Shown: in pieces, positions 1 to 4,935 of the stretch
Numbering within the stretch: the stretch's first letter is position 1
How the letters are laid out: each line of letters begins with the position of its first letter
NCBI GenBank assembly: GCA_022865965.1
Contig: JALHTS010000549.1
Span: 1-5,811 of the forward strand
Source: Ignavibacteriaceae bacterium
GTDB taxonomy: Bacteria > Bacteroidota > Ignavibacteria > Ignavibacteriales > Ignavibacteriaceae
DNA length: 5,811 nucleotides
Direction of reading: 5' to 3'
Notes under the pieces: model-generated
Databases searched by the model: none
The model's input: the letters and a program-made list of their open reading frames with translations, nothing else
What the model was told of the DNA's origin: nothing
Program-made: the position numbers and the translations under genes

Positions 1-5
1 AATTG

Positions 6-36
6 AAAAAAAGAAGGGCATCTGAAAAATGCCCTT
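6..36 (-). terminator. Rho-independent terminator at left edge
   Basis: GGGCAT (16-21) and ATGCCC (29-34) pair, extended by AA/TT to an 8-bp stem with a 7-nt loop. Read on the minus strand, the stem is followed by C-TT-C-TTTTTTT (13 down to 6), a good U-tract. The plus-strand side reads TTATCTCC, which is not a U-tract, so the terminator acts on minus-strand transcripts. The nearest upstream gene in that direction is the ferredoxin, which already has its own terminator at 200-224. This one may be a back-up terminator, or it may end a short untranslated transcript from 37-199. Confidence 0.7.
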
Positions 37-199
37 ATCTCCGCTGAACCTTCTCTCCTGTTCTTTACTAACTAATCAATCTATTAAATTAACTCTATTT
101 CTGTGCCAGTAAGCTAAACATATTTTACAGTCGATTTGGATGATCAGAGATCACTTAGAATATGATTTTTCTCAGAAGTGGAAAAGAAGTTCCAAAAAT
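37..199. other. Intergenic stretch between two terminators, no gene seen
   Basis: Neither strand holds a credible coding region. A 27-codon plus-strand frame beginning at 29 starts inside the terminator stem and has no ribosome binding site. A minus-strand ATG in the middle gives only an 8-residue frame. A 13-nt perfect inverted repeat, TGATC-AGA-GATCA, sits at 141-153. No clear promoter was found for a small RNA, although the flanking minus-strand terminators leave that possibility open. Confidence 0.4.
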
Positions 200-224
200 A
201 AAAAAGGCGTCAATAGACGCCCTT
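200..224 (-). terminator. Rho-independent terminator of the ferredoxin gene
   Basis: The arms GGCGTC (206-211) and GACGCC (216-221) pair perfectly around an AATA loop. On the minus strand the stem extends through a G-U and two A-U pairs and is followed by TTTTTT, then A and TTTTT (205 down to 194). It starts about 24 nt past the ferredoxin stop codon, the expected place for its transcription end. Confidence 0.88.
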
Positions 225-247
225 AAATAAGAAATGAAAAGATGAGA

Positions 248-580
248 TTATCTTCCTAATCCATCAAGATATTCTTTTCTTTTAAGAAGAGCATCTTTAT
301 CCTCAACATGTTTCGGATCAGGAACGCAGCAATCCACCGGACAAACTGCAGCACACTGTGGTTCATCATGAAAACCAACACATTCAGTACATTTGTCAGG
401 AACAATATAAAAGAAATCAGATGAAAAGAATCCCTCTGCTCCGGAAGGAGCGGCTTTACCATCACCATAACTAGTTCCTGCTAATTCCCACTCAACTCCA
501 CCTTCATAAATTGCTGTGTTAGGGCATTCTGGCTCACAAGCACCGCAGTTAATACATTCTTCTGTTATCATTATAGCCAT
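248..580 (-). CDS. 2[4Fe-4S] ferredoxin, Alvin-like with internal insertion
   Basis: A 110-residue soluble low-potential electron carrier of the cytoplasm. Motif one is C9-x2-C12-x2-C15-x3-C19-P, and motif two is C64-x2-C67-x8-C76-x3-C80-P. By family precedent, C9/C12/C15/C80 would hold one cluster and C64/C67/C76/C19 the other. The 8-residue loop between C67 and C76 plus the helical charged tail (about 90-110) resemble the Allochromatium-type group. The segment of about 40 residues between the motifs (about 25-61, with W31 and the FFSSDFFYIVP stretch) is longer than in clostridial ferredoxins and is familiar from Bacteroidota homologues. C84 and C85 are extra cysteines. The start at 580 is supported by an AGGAG 9 nt upstream; Met4 would be too far from it. 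The gene stands alone between its own promoter and terminator. Its redox partner is not visible; pyruvate- or 2-oxoacid:ferredoxin oxidoreductases are typical for this family. Confidence 0.93.
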   Translation of the reverse strand: MAIMITEECINCGACEPECPNTAIYEGGVEWELAGTSYGDGKAAPSGAEGFFSSDFFYIVPDKCTECVGFHDEPQCAAVCPVDCCVPDPKHVEDKDALLKRKEYLDGLGR

Positions 581-589
581 AATTTTTTT

Positions 590-597
590 CTCCTTTT
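590..597 (-). promoter_or_regulatory. Ribosome binding site of the ferredoxin
   Basis: AAAAGGAG on the minus strand, with 9 nt between it and the ATG at 578-580. It is the strongest Shine-Dalgarno sequence in the window. It picks Met1 over Met4 as the start and fits a highly translated small redox protein. Confidence 0.75.
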
Positions 598-681
598 ATT
601 ATTTTACTTAAAAATGGACTTTCTTAGCTGGTTTTTATAATTTTTTGAAATCTTACTAATAACCCTGTTAGACAGTAGCAA

Positions 682-710
682 ATATTAAAAAATATTAAGT
701 CATATCACAA
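682..710 (-). promoter_or_regulatory. Putative sigma70-type promoter of the ferredoxin
   Basis: On the minus strand, TTGTGA (710-705) is separated by exactly 17 nt from TAATAT (687-682). This matches the -35/-10 geometry well and puts the start near 675, giving a leader of about 95 nt. The same stretch also nearly fits the Bacteroidota pattern (TTG, 21 nt, AATATTTG). The region is AT-rich, so chance matches are possible. Confidence 0.45.
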
Positions 711-810
711 GGGATTAAGGGCAAATATCACCCTATTTTCCACATTTAAATCTTCAAATAATCAATTAATTAGAATAATTTAGGACATAAAGACTTAAAG
801 ATGAGCTCTA

Positions 811-1386
811 TTACAAAGAATTTAAATAAAATTTTTCCTTAAAACCCAACATTCCTGCCAGCAAAGAAACAGGAAATTTTTTAATCGCAATATTAAAATC
901 TTCTGCATAATGATTATACTTCTTTTTTTCAACCAGTAGCTGGTTTTCGGTTCTTACCAGCTGTGCCTGAAGTTGAAGAACATTTTCATTTGCTTTAAGT
1001 TCGGGATAGTTTTCAATAGTAAATACCAGGTTTTTTATTGCAGCAGTCAGTTCACCTTGTGCACTTTGAAACTTTTGTAATGTATGCGGGTCATCATGTA
1101 ACTGATTATTCGTATTAATATTACTAACAGCCAAGTGAGCTTTTGTAATTTGTGTTAACACATCTTGCTCGAAGTTTGAAAAATCTTTAACTGCCTCAGT
1201 AAGGCTTGGAACAAGATCTGTTCGTTTCTGATACTGATCTTCAACCTGAACCCATTGATTGGAAACAGCTTGGTTCAAATCAGCAATATTATTATAAGTT
1301 TCTACCCCCTTAATAACAAAAAACCCGAAAGCAATTAGAATTATTCCCCCAACTGCACATCCAATTAGTAATCCTTTATTTTTCAT
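811..1386 (-). CDS. lemA: LemA family protein
   Basis: A 191-residue LemA-family protein. A short N-terminal tail is followed by one membrane segment (about 6-26), then a long helical domain predicted to lie outside the cytoplasm. Family hallmarks are visible in order: YNN near 31, the QWVQVEDQYQKRTDLVPSL stretch (about 44-62), the ENYPELKANENV stretch (about 125-136), LQAQLVRTENQL, and the C-terminal FNIAIKKFPVSLLAGMLGF (about 164-182). Length is typical, with a slightly short tail. The start at 1386 has TGGAGA 5 nt upstream. The molecular role of LemA is poorly defined; it is often encoded with TPM-domain (YgcG-like) or HtpX-type proteins, neither of which is next to it here. It is probably transcribed alone or by read-through from the operon ending at 1506; no convincing promoter was found between them. 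Confidence 0.93.
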   Translation of the reverse strand: MKNKGLLIGCAVGGIILIAFGFFVIKGVETYNNIADLNQAVSNQWVQVEDQYQKRTDLVPSLTEAVKDFSNFEQDVLTQITKAHLAVSNINTNNQLHDDPHTLQKFQSAQGELTAAIKNLVFTIENYPELKANENVLQLQAQLVRTENQLLVEKKKYNHYAEDFNIAIKKFPVSLLAGMLGFKEKFYLNSL

Positions 1387-1390
1387 TTAA

Positions 1391-1396
1391 TCTCCA
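1391..1396 (-). promoter_or_regulatory. Ribosome binding site of lemA
   Basis: TGGAGA on the minus strand, about 4-5 nt before the ATG at 1384-1386. It supports the chosen start, which also begins a sensible KNKG-hydrophobic membrane segment. Confidence 0.55.
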
Positions 1397-1446
1397 GCTA
1401 AATAATGGATTGGGAACGATTTTTAATGTCAGTCAAACGAGGTCTG

Positions 1447-1462
1447 AACAATTTTTATTGTT
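1447..1462. repeat. Perfect inverted repeat upstream of lemA
   Basis: AACAAT-TTTT-ATTGTT, 6-bp arms around a 4-nt spacer, lying about 60 nt before the lemA start in the gap to the preceding operon. It could be an operator for lemA or a weak hairpin in its leader. There is no GC content or U-tract to make it a terminator. AT-rich palindromes of this size arise by chance fairly often. Confidence 0.4.
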
Positions 1463-1494
1463 AATATAATACATGAACGAATTAAAACATATTT

Positions 1495-1523
1495 CCTGTA
1501 AAATTTCAGGGTTTTTTACCAGG
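1495..1523 (-). terminator. Possible operon-end hairpin spanning a stop codon
   Basis: CCTGTAAAA (1495-1503) pairs with TTTTACCAGG (1514-1523), giving a 9-bp stem with a single bulged C and a 10-nt loop. The TGA stop of the last operon gene (1508-1506) lies in the loop. On the minus strand it is followed by AAATATGTTTT, a poor U-tract, so it may slow exonucleases or terminate only weakly. No better terminator is seen before lemA. Confidence 0.3.
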
Positions 1524-2345
1524 ATATTGAAACTGAAGATAATCTAAAGCACTGTTAGTGATTTCAAGATTTTTTTGAGATACAAATTTTTCTGTATTTT
1601 GAACGTTCCCATTATAAAATCTTAACCATAAAAAATTGGCTGTTACAAAACCATCAAATACTCTTTCTTCAATAAATGAATTTATGGTTAAATATCCCCA
1701 AAGAACATTCCACCCTAAAGAGAGAAAACCGCTCAAATATTCGCCGGTATAAAATTGACCTGCTCCGGGAATTACGTATGAAAGAACTTTTGCAAGAGTT
1801 TCATCATACAGAGAGTCGTTAACATTTCGTGTAAATGAAACAAGTTCATGATCAGGATTGATTTTATAAAATTCTTTTGAAGCTTCTTCCCATTGATCGG
1901 AAAAAATGTAAGCCCAGCCTTTCCAATAATGAAGTTCATCCGATTTATCTGCAAAACTATTATCAACAAACAGGTTATCAATAAGCCGTTTTGCTTTGTC
2001 AGTTGTTCTTCGAAGAATATTTAGTTTGATTATTTCAATTTTACATTTATAAATATCATCAAAGGATTTTGCTGAAATCTCTGCTAAAGTGAAATGCTTG
2101 ATTGCTTCGGAAAACTTTCCTCCAGCTTTGTATGAACTTGCTATATAATAATTTGCAGTGAACGAATATTCTTTTTGTTCATCAAAACAAATAAGTCTTT
2201 TAAATTCTGTTACAGCATCGAAATAATTTTCTTCATAGAAAAATTTTTTAGCAAAGTTGAACTGCTCTTCCAGTCCGTTTTGTGAATGAAGAGAAACAAC
2301 ACATAAACTTAATATCAAAAAAGTTTTCTTAATTACAGAAATCAT
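1506..2345 (-). CDS. Exported TPR protein with C-terminal PGxGQxY membrane domain
   Basis: Function unknown. A 279-residue protein from the ATG at 2345. Residues 1-22 look like a signal peptide (KK, hydrophobic core, then SLHSQ); C15 is not in a proper lipobox. About two TPR-like helical pairs follow at 24-93 (FFYEENYFDAVTEFKRL and YYIASSYKAGGKFSEAIKHF), with another possible pair near 135-160 (WKGWAYIFSDQWEEASKEF). The C-terminal domain, about 184-250, has VLSYVIPGAGQFY, a hydrophobic segment rich in W, G and L, then F-DG-V-A and FYNGN. That PGxGQxY layout resembles domains found in Bacteroidota envelope proteins such as the DUF5683 type. The domain is paralogous to that of the gene just upstream (2329-3150). 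A TTG at 2375 would extend the protein by ten residues but spoil the signal peptide. The ATG has TTGAGGATT before it and overlaps the previous gene by 17 nt, implying coupled translation. Confidence 0.85.
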   Translation of the reverse strand: MISVIKKTFLILSLCVVSLHSQNGLEEQFNFAKKFFYEENYFDAVTEFKRLICFDEQKEYSFTANYYIASSYKAGGKFSEAIKHFTLAEISAKSFDDIYKCKIEIIKLNILRRTTDKAKRLIDNLFVDNSFADKSDELHYWKGWAYIFSDQWEEASKEFYKINPDHELVSFTRNVNDSLYDETLAKVLSYVIPGAGQFYTGEYLSGFLSLGWNVLWGYLTINSFIEERVFDGFVTANFLWLRFYNGNVQNTEKFVSQKNLEITNSALDYLQFQYPGKKP

Positions 2346-3150
2346 AATCCTCAATAAAATAATTATTGGATTCAAGAAATTGTTTTATGTCCTTTTTGTA
2401 TTCGTAATCCATTTTTGAATTATAAAGATGAGCAGCAGAAACAGAACCGTAAATATTTCCACCATAAAAAAACGCTCCTACGCTAGCAAAAACCCAACCT
2501 CTGAAATTATGATCATGCTTAAAATTGTTATAACTAAGAAATGCGAATAAACTGTTTAGAACTAATGCAGTTAATCCCTCACTTAATTGATCTGCATAGA
2601 TTTTTCCTGATCCAGGAATTATTGATGATAAAACTCCTGCCAGCAACGTACTTTTATACGGAGGATACTTTTTCCAATCATAAAAATTTATTGCTTCTGG
2701 TTTTTCTCTGTCATTAAAAGGAAAAAGAAATTTATCCCTTTCAAATAAATCATTATTGCTAAGCAGATTTGACAGGTTCATCAACTTCAACTCATTAATT
2801 TTCAAACTGTCCTGTTGATAGTTTGAGATAGAATTATACTCCTCTAAAAATATTTTTGATTTTAAATATTCGAGTCTTGAAGTGTAATAAAATTCTGATT
2901 GTCCGGAAATATTTATAAATCTTTCAGAAGCTTCGTTATAATTTCCTATTCGTGAATATCCTAGAGCAACTTTAAAAGATATTGTATCGTTATCAAAGTG
3001 ATTTAGGCACTCTTCATATTCAATAATTGCCCGAAGATAATCCTGAGCACAGAAAAGATGATCGGCAAATAATTTTCTGTTATCAGGTGAATGATAATTC
3101 TGAGTATAACTTACCTGAAAAAATAATATAAGCAGAAAGGCTGTTTTCAT
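2329..3150 (-). CDS. Exported TPR-like protein with C-terminal PGxGxxY membrane domain
   Basis: Function unknown. A 273-residue protein starting with a signal peptide (MKTAFLLILFFQVSYTQ). Residues 25-85 form TPR-like helices (FADHLFCAQDYLRAIIEYEECL, then VALGYSRIGNYNEASERF). A charged, helical middle follows, with YDWKKYPPYKSTLLAG (157-172) leading into the C-terminal domain: VLSSIIPGSGKIY (173-185), a hydrophobic stretch 188-206, then F-RG-V-A and FFYGGN (about 216-232). About 25 of 60 residues in this domain match the next gene (1506-2345), so the two are tandem paralogues. In the PGxGQ motif, Gln is replaced by Lys here. The start is ATG at 3150, sharing its A with the TGA stop of the upstream gene (TGATG); a GTG immediately upstream adds only one residue. 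There is no Shine-Dalgarno, so reinitiation after the YidD-like gene is likely. Confidence 0.85.
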   Translation of the reverse strand: MKTAFLLILFFQVSYTQNYHSPDNRKLFADHLFCAQDYLRAIIEYEECLNHFDNDTISFKVALGYSRIGNYNEASERFINISGQSEFYYTSRLEYLKSKIFLEEYNSISNYQQDSLKINELKLMNLSNLLSNNDLFERDKFLFPFNDREKPEAINFYDWKKYPPYKSTLLAGVLSSIIPGSGKIYADQLSEGLTALVLNSLFAFLSYNNFKHDHNFRGWVFASVGAFFYGGNIYGSVSAAHLYNSKMDYEYKKDIKQFLESNNYFIEDYDFCN

Positions 3151-3596
3151 CACTTGCTATCTATTATCTTGTGGGCAGGAATGAAATGATCAGAGTCTAA
3201 ATCATACAAATATGCGGGATCGTATAACTTGCCGGATTTGTGTTTTGGATATCTATCATATCTTCCTATAAAACTAGCATCGCGAGTAAATCTATCGAAA
3301 AACATTAAAGTACCTTGAACGATATTCGTTTCTGCAACAGCATCTAAAAGAAAAGATGAACAGGATGGATGGAACGGACAATTATTTCCATCTAAATCGG
3401 AAATAAAAAACCAATAAGCATTTGTAACTGACTTTAAGAGGATATCAAAAGGTTTTTTTGAATGGTAAGAATAATCTCTGTTGCTTGATGATTCTTCAAT
3501 GCGATAAGAAAAATCAGCTTTCTCCCACTTAACCAATTCAGTCTGAGAGAAAGCTGATGATGAATAAATAAGCAGAGCGACAAATAAAAACTTCAT
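3150..3596 (-). CDS. Exported YidD-domain (DUF37-like) protein
   Basis: A 148-residue protein with a signal peptide (MKFLFVALLIYSSSAFSQ, likely cut after S17). Residues 52-112 match YidD, the membrane protein insertion efficiency factor: Y61-x3-IS-x-L-x-G-x2-C73-x-F-x-P-x-C79-SS, then a V-QG (93-95) and a R-x2-RD (102-106). E. coli YidD has the same spacing (RVYQRLISPLLGPHC, then RFTPTCSSYG). Differences from classical YidD: it is nearly twice as long; it has a cleavable-looking export signal and a serine- and charge-rich segment at 20-50; the third cysteine (KCHP in E. coli) is replaced by Asp106; and the tail (about 112-148) carries a KSGKLYDPAYLYDLD segment. It lies 6 nt after the acyl-CoA dehydrogenase stop and overlaps the next gene, so it is the second gene of a four-gene unit, not in the usual rpmH-rnpA-yidD-yidC context. 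Its role is not established; an envelope function with the two TPR proteins is inferred. Confidence 0.82.
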   Translation of the reverse strand: MKFLFVALLIYSSSAFSQTELVKWEKADFSYRIEESSSNRDYSYHSKKPFDILLKSVTNAYWFFISDLDGNNCPFHPSCSSFLLDAVAETNIVQGTLMFFDRFTRDASFIGRYDRYPKHKSGKLYDPAYLYDLDSDHFIPAHKIIDSK

Positions 3597-3602
3597 TTAA
3601 AA

Positions 3603-4748
3603 TTATTTCTGATCGAGCAGCGCACGAGCAATAACCATTTTCTGAATTTCAGAAGTTCCTTCATAAATTTCAGTTATCTTGGAATCGCGCAAATATCTTT
3701 CAACAAGATATTCTCTAACGTACCCATATCCGCCGTGAATTTGTATAGCTTCAAGGGCACATTCAACAGAAATCTTGGAAGCATAAAGTTTAGCCATAGC
3801 CGCTTCTTTATAGTAAGGTTTATCAGCATCTTTAAGTGCGGCTGCTTTAAATGTTAACAGCTTAGCAGCATCAACTTTTACTGCCATATCAGATAACTTA
3901 AACTGAATAGCCTGGAAGTTAGAAATAGTCTGTCCGAAGGCTTTTCTTTCTTTTGCATATTTTATTGAGGCATCGAGTGAAGCTTCGGCAACACCAATTG
4001 CCTGAGCAGCAATTCCAATTCTTCCACCATTCAGTGTATTCATGGCAAAGTTAAATCCTCTTCCTTCATCCCAAACCATGTTAGCAGCAGGAACACGACA
4101 GCTTTCAAATGTAAGCGAACAAGTATCAGAACTCCTTATTCCGAGTTTATCTTCTTTCACTCCGTAACCAAAACCTTTTGTTCCTTTTTCAACAAGAAAA
4201 GTTGAAATACCTTTATGAGCTTTTTCTTTATCGGTTGATGCAATTACAAGCGTATAATCGGCTGTAGTACCATTAGTAATCCAATTCTTAATACCATTAA
4301 GAACATAAAAATCACCATCTTTATCTGCGGTAGTTTTTTGTTTTGTAGCGTCGCTGCCGGCTTCAGGCTCGGAAAGAGCAAAGGCTCCTAATTTTTCTCC
4401 TTTAGCCAAAGGAACTAAATAATTTTGTTTAATAAAATCCGATCCGTACTTTTCCAATCCATAACACACAAGAGAATTATTAACGGACATTATCACACCG
4501 ACACTCGCATCAACTTTAGAAAATTCAATCATTGCAAGGATATAGCTAATCGTATCTAAACCTGCACCGCCATATTCTGGTGAAACCATCATGCCCATAA
4601 ATCCAAGCTCACCCATTTTCTTTACAATCTCATAAGGAAATTCAGCATTCTTATCACGCTGTACAGCTGAAGGAGCAATTTCATTCTGTGCAAAATCCAT
4701 TGCAGATTCTTTGATCATCAAATGATCTTCGGTAAATTCAAAATTCAT
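3603..4748 (-). CDS. Short-chain acyl-CoA dehydrogenase (butyryl-CoA dehydrogenase type)
   Basis: A 381-residue FAD flavoenzyme of the cytoplasm that introduces the alpha-beta double bond in acyl-CoA, the first step of beta-oxidation. It matches the usual family length (about 380). The N-terminal helical domain is at about 1-115, and the middle beta domain (about 120-225) carries family signature 1, ALSEPEAGSDA (124-134). The WITNG motif (156-160) contacts FAD. The C-terminal helical domain has RKAFGQTISNFQAIQ (268-282) and signature 2 from Q336 to D355 (HGGYGYVREY...). The catalytic base is E363 in IYEGTSEIQ, the short/medium-chain position. Electrons normally pass to ETF; no etfAB is in the window. 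The substrate cannot be fixed from sequence: C4-C6 saturated or branched acyl-CoAs are plausible. It is the first gene of a minus-strand unit with the YidD-like gene 6 nt behind. AGGG lies 6 nt before the start. Confidence 0.95.
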   Translation of the reverse strand: MNFEFTEDHLMIKESAMDFAQNEIAPSAVQRDKNAEFPYEIVKKMGELGFMGMMVSPEYGGAGLDTISYILAMIEFSKVDASVGVIMSVNNSLVCYGLEKYGSDFIKQNYLVPLAKGEKLGAFALSEPEAGSDATKQKTTADKDGDFYVLNGIKNWITNGTTADYTLVIASTDKEKAHKGISTFLVEKGTKGFGYGVKEDKLGIRSSDTCSLTFESCRVPAANMVWDEGRGFNFAMNTLNGGRIGIAAQAIGVAEASLDASIKYAKERKAFGQTISNFQAIQFKLSDMAVKVDAAKLLTFKAAALKDADKPYYKEAAMAKLYASKISVECALEAIQIHGGYGYVREYLVERYLRDSKITEIYEGTSEIQKMVIARALLDQK

Positions 4749-4754
4749 AGTTCG

Positions 4755-4758
4755 CCCT
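4755..4758 (-). promoter_or_regulatory. Ribosome binding site of the acyl-CoA dehydrogenase
   Basis: CAGGGCG with AGGG 6 nt before the ATG at 4746-4748. It is moderate in strength and the only such site before a gene of this four-gene unit; the genes behind it lack clear sites and rely on overlap or close spacing. Confidence 0.5.
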
Positions 4759-4790
4759 GTTTTGTTTAATTGAAAAAATATTTTAAGTTG

Positions 4791-4819
4791 TTTTCCCAGA
4801 ATAAGAAATTTTGGGAGAG
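4791..4819. repeat. Imperfect palindrome in the acyl-CoA dehydrogenase leader
   Basis: TCCCA (4794-4798) and TGGGA (4812-4816) are inverted around GAAT and ATTT arms and an AAGAA centre, with looser T/G and T/A pairing outside. It lies just downstream of the putative promoter at 4832-4863, within the predicted leader. Read as minus-strand RNA it has one A-C mismatch. It could be an operator of a repressor of fatty-acid metabolism genes, or a weak leader hairpin. The regulator is unknown. Confidence 0.4.
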
Positions 4820-4831
4820 ATACTTCTAGTT

Positions 4832-4863
4832 CAAAAATAATGTAATAAGTTTAATAGCGCAAT
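4832..4863 (-). promoter_or_regulatory. Putative Bacteroidota-type promoter of the acyl-CoA dehydrogenase operon
   Basis: On the minus strand, ATTG (4863-4860), then 20 nt, then TATTTTTG (4839-4832). This fits the -33 TTG and -7 TAnnTTTG elements known for Bacteroidota primary sigma factors, with all defined bases of the -7 element present. Transcription would start near 4826, leaving a leader of about 78 nt. It is the only candidate seen for driving the four genes down to 1506. Confidence 0.45.
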
Positions 4864-4877
4864 CAATTTTTAATTGA
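4863..4877. repeat. Perfect inverted repeat between divergent genes
   Basis: TCAATT-TTT-AATTGA, 6-bp arms with a 3-nt spacer. It touches the -33 element of the leftward promoter and overlaps TTGAAC (4874-4879), a possible -35 for rlmN with TACTAT (4900-4905) as -10, though the 20-nt spacing is too long for a good promoter. It could be a shared operator, but AT-rich composition makes chance quite possible. Confidence 0.35.
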
Positions 4878-4919
4878 ACCTTAAGATTTAGTTAACAATT
4901 ACTATTTTACAGTTAAATT

Positions 4920-4925
4920 AAGGTG
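4920..4925 (+). promoter_or_regulatory. Ribosome binding site of rlmN
   Basis: AAGGTG ends 10 nt before the ATG at 4936. An in-frame TAA at 4927-4929 rules out any earlier start, so the two together fix the beginning of the gene. Confidence 0.6.
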
Positions 4926-4935
4926 TTAAAATAAA

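Noticed and set aside
29..112. 27-codon plus-strand frame at the left edge
   Set aside because: It starts inside a terminator stem, has no Shine-Dalgarno sequence, and its product shows no motif.
256..468. 70-residue minus-strand open frame inside the ferredoxin
   Set aside because: It is out of frame with the ferredoxin, whose cysteine motifs and ribosome binding site are decisive; the product has no recognisable motif.
1357..1386. LIGC lipobox near the N-terminus of LemA
   Set aside because: The hydrophobic stretch before the cysteine is only a few residues and continues well past it, so a transmembrane anchor is more likely than a lipoprotein signal.
1772..1981. 69-residue minus-strand open frame inside the second TPR gene
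   Set aside because: It is a shadow frame within a well-supported coding region, with no ribosome binding site or motif.
2346..2375. TTG start extending the second TPR protein by ten residues
   Set aside because: It would put a hydrophobic NPIIILLRI stretch ahead of the normal lysine-rich signal peptide start, whereas the ATG at 2345 has an AGGA-like site and a textbook signal peptide.
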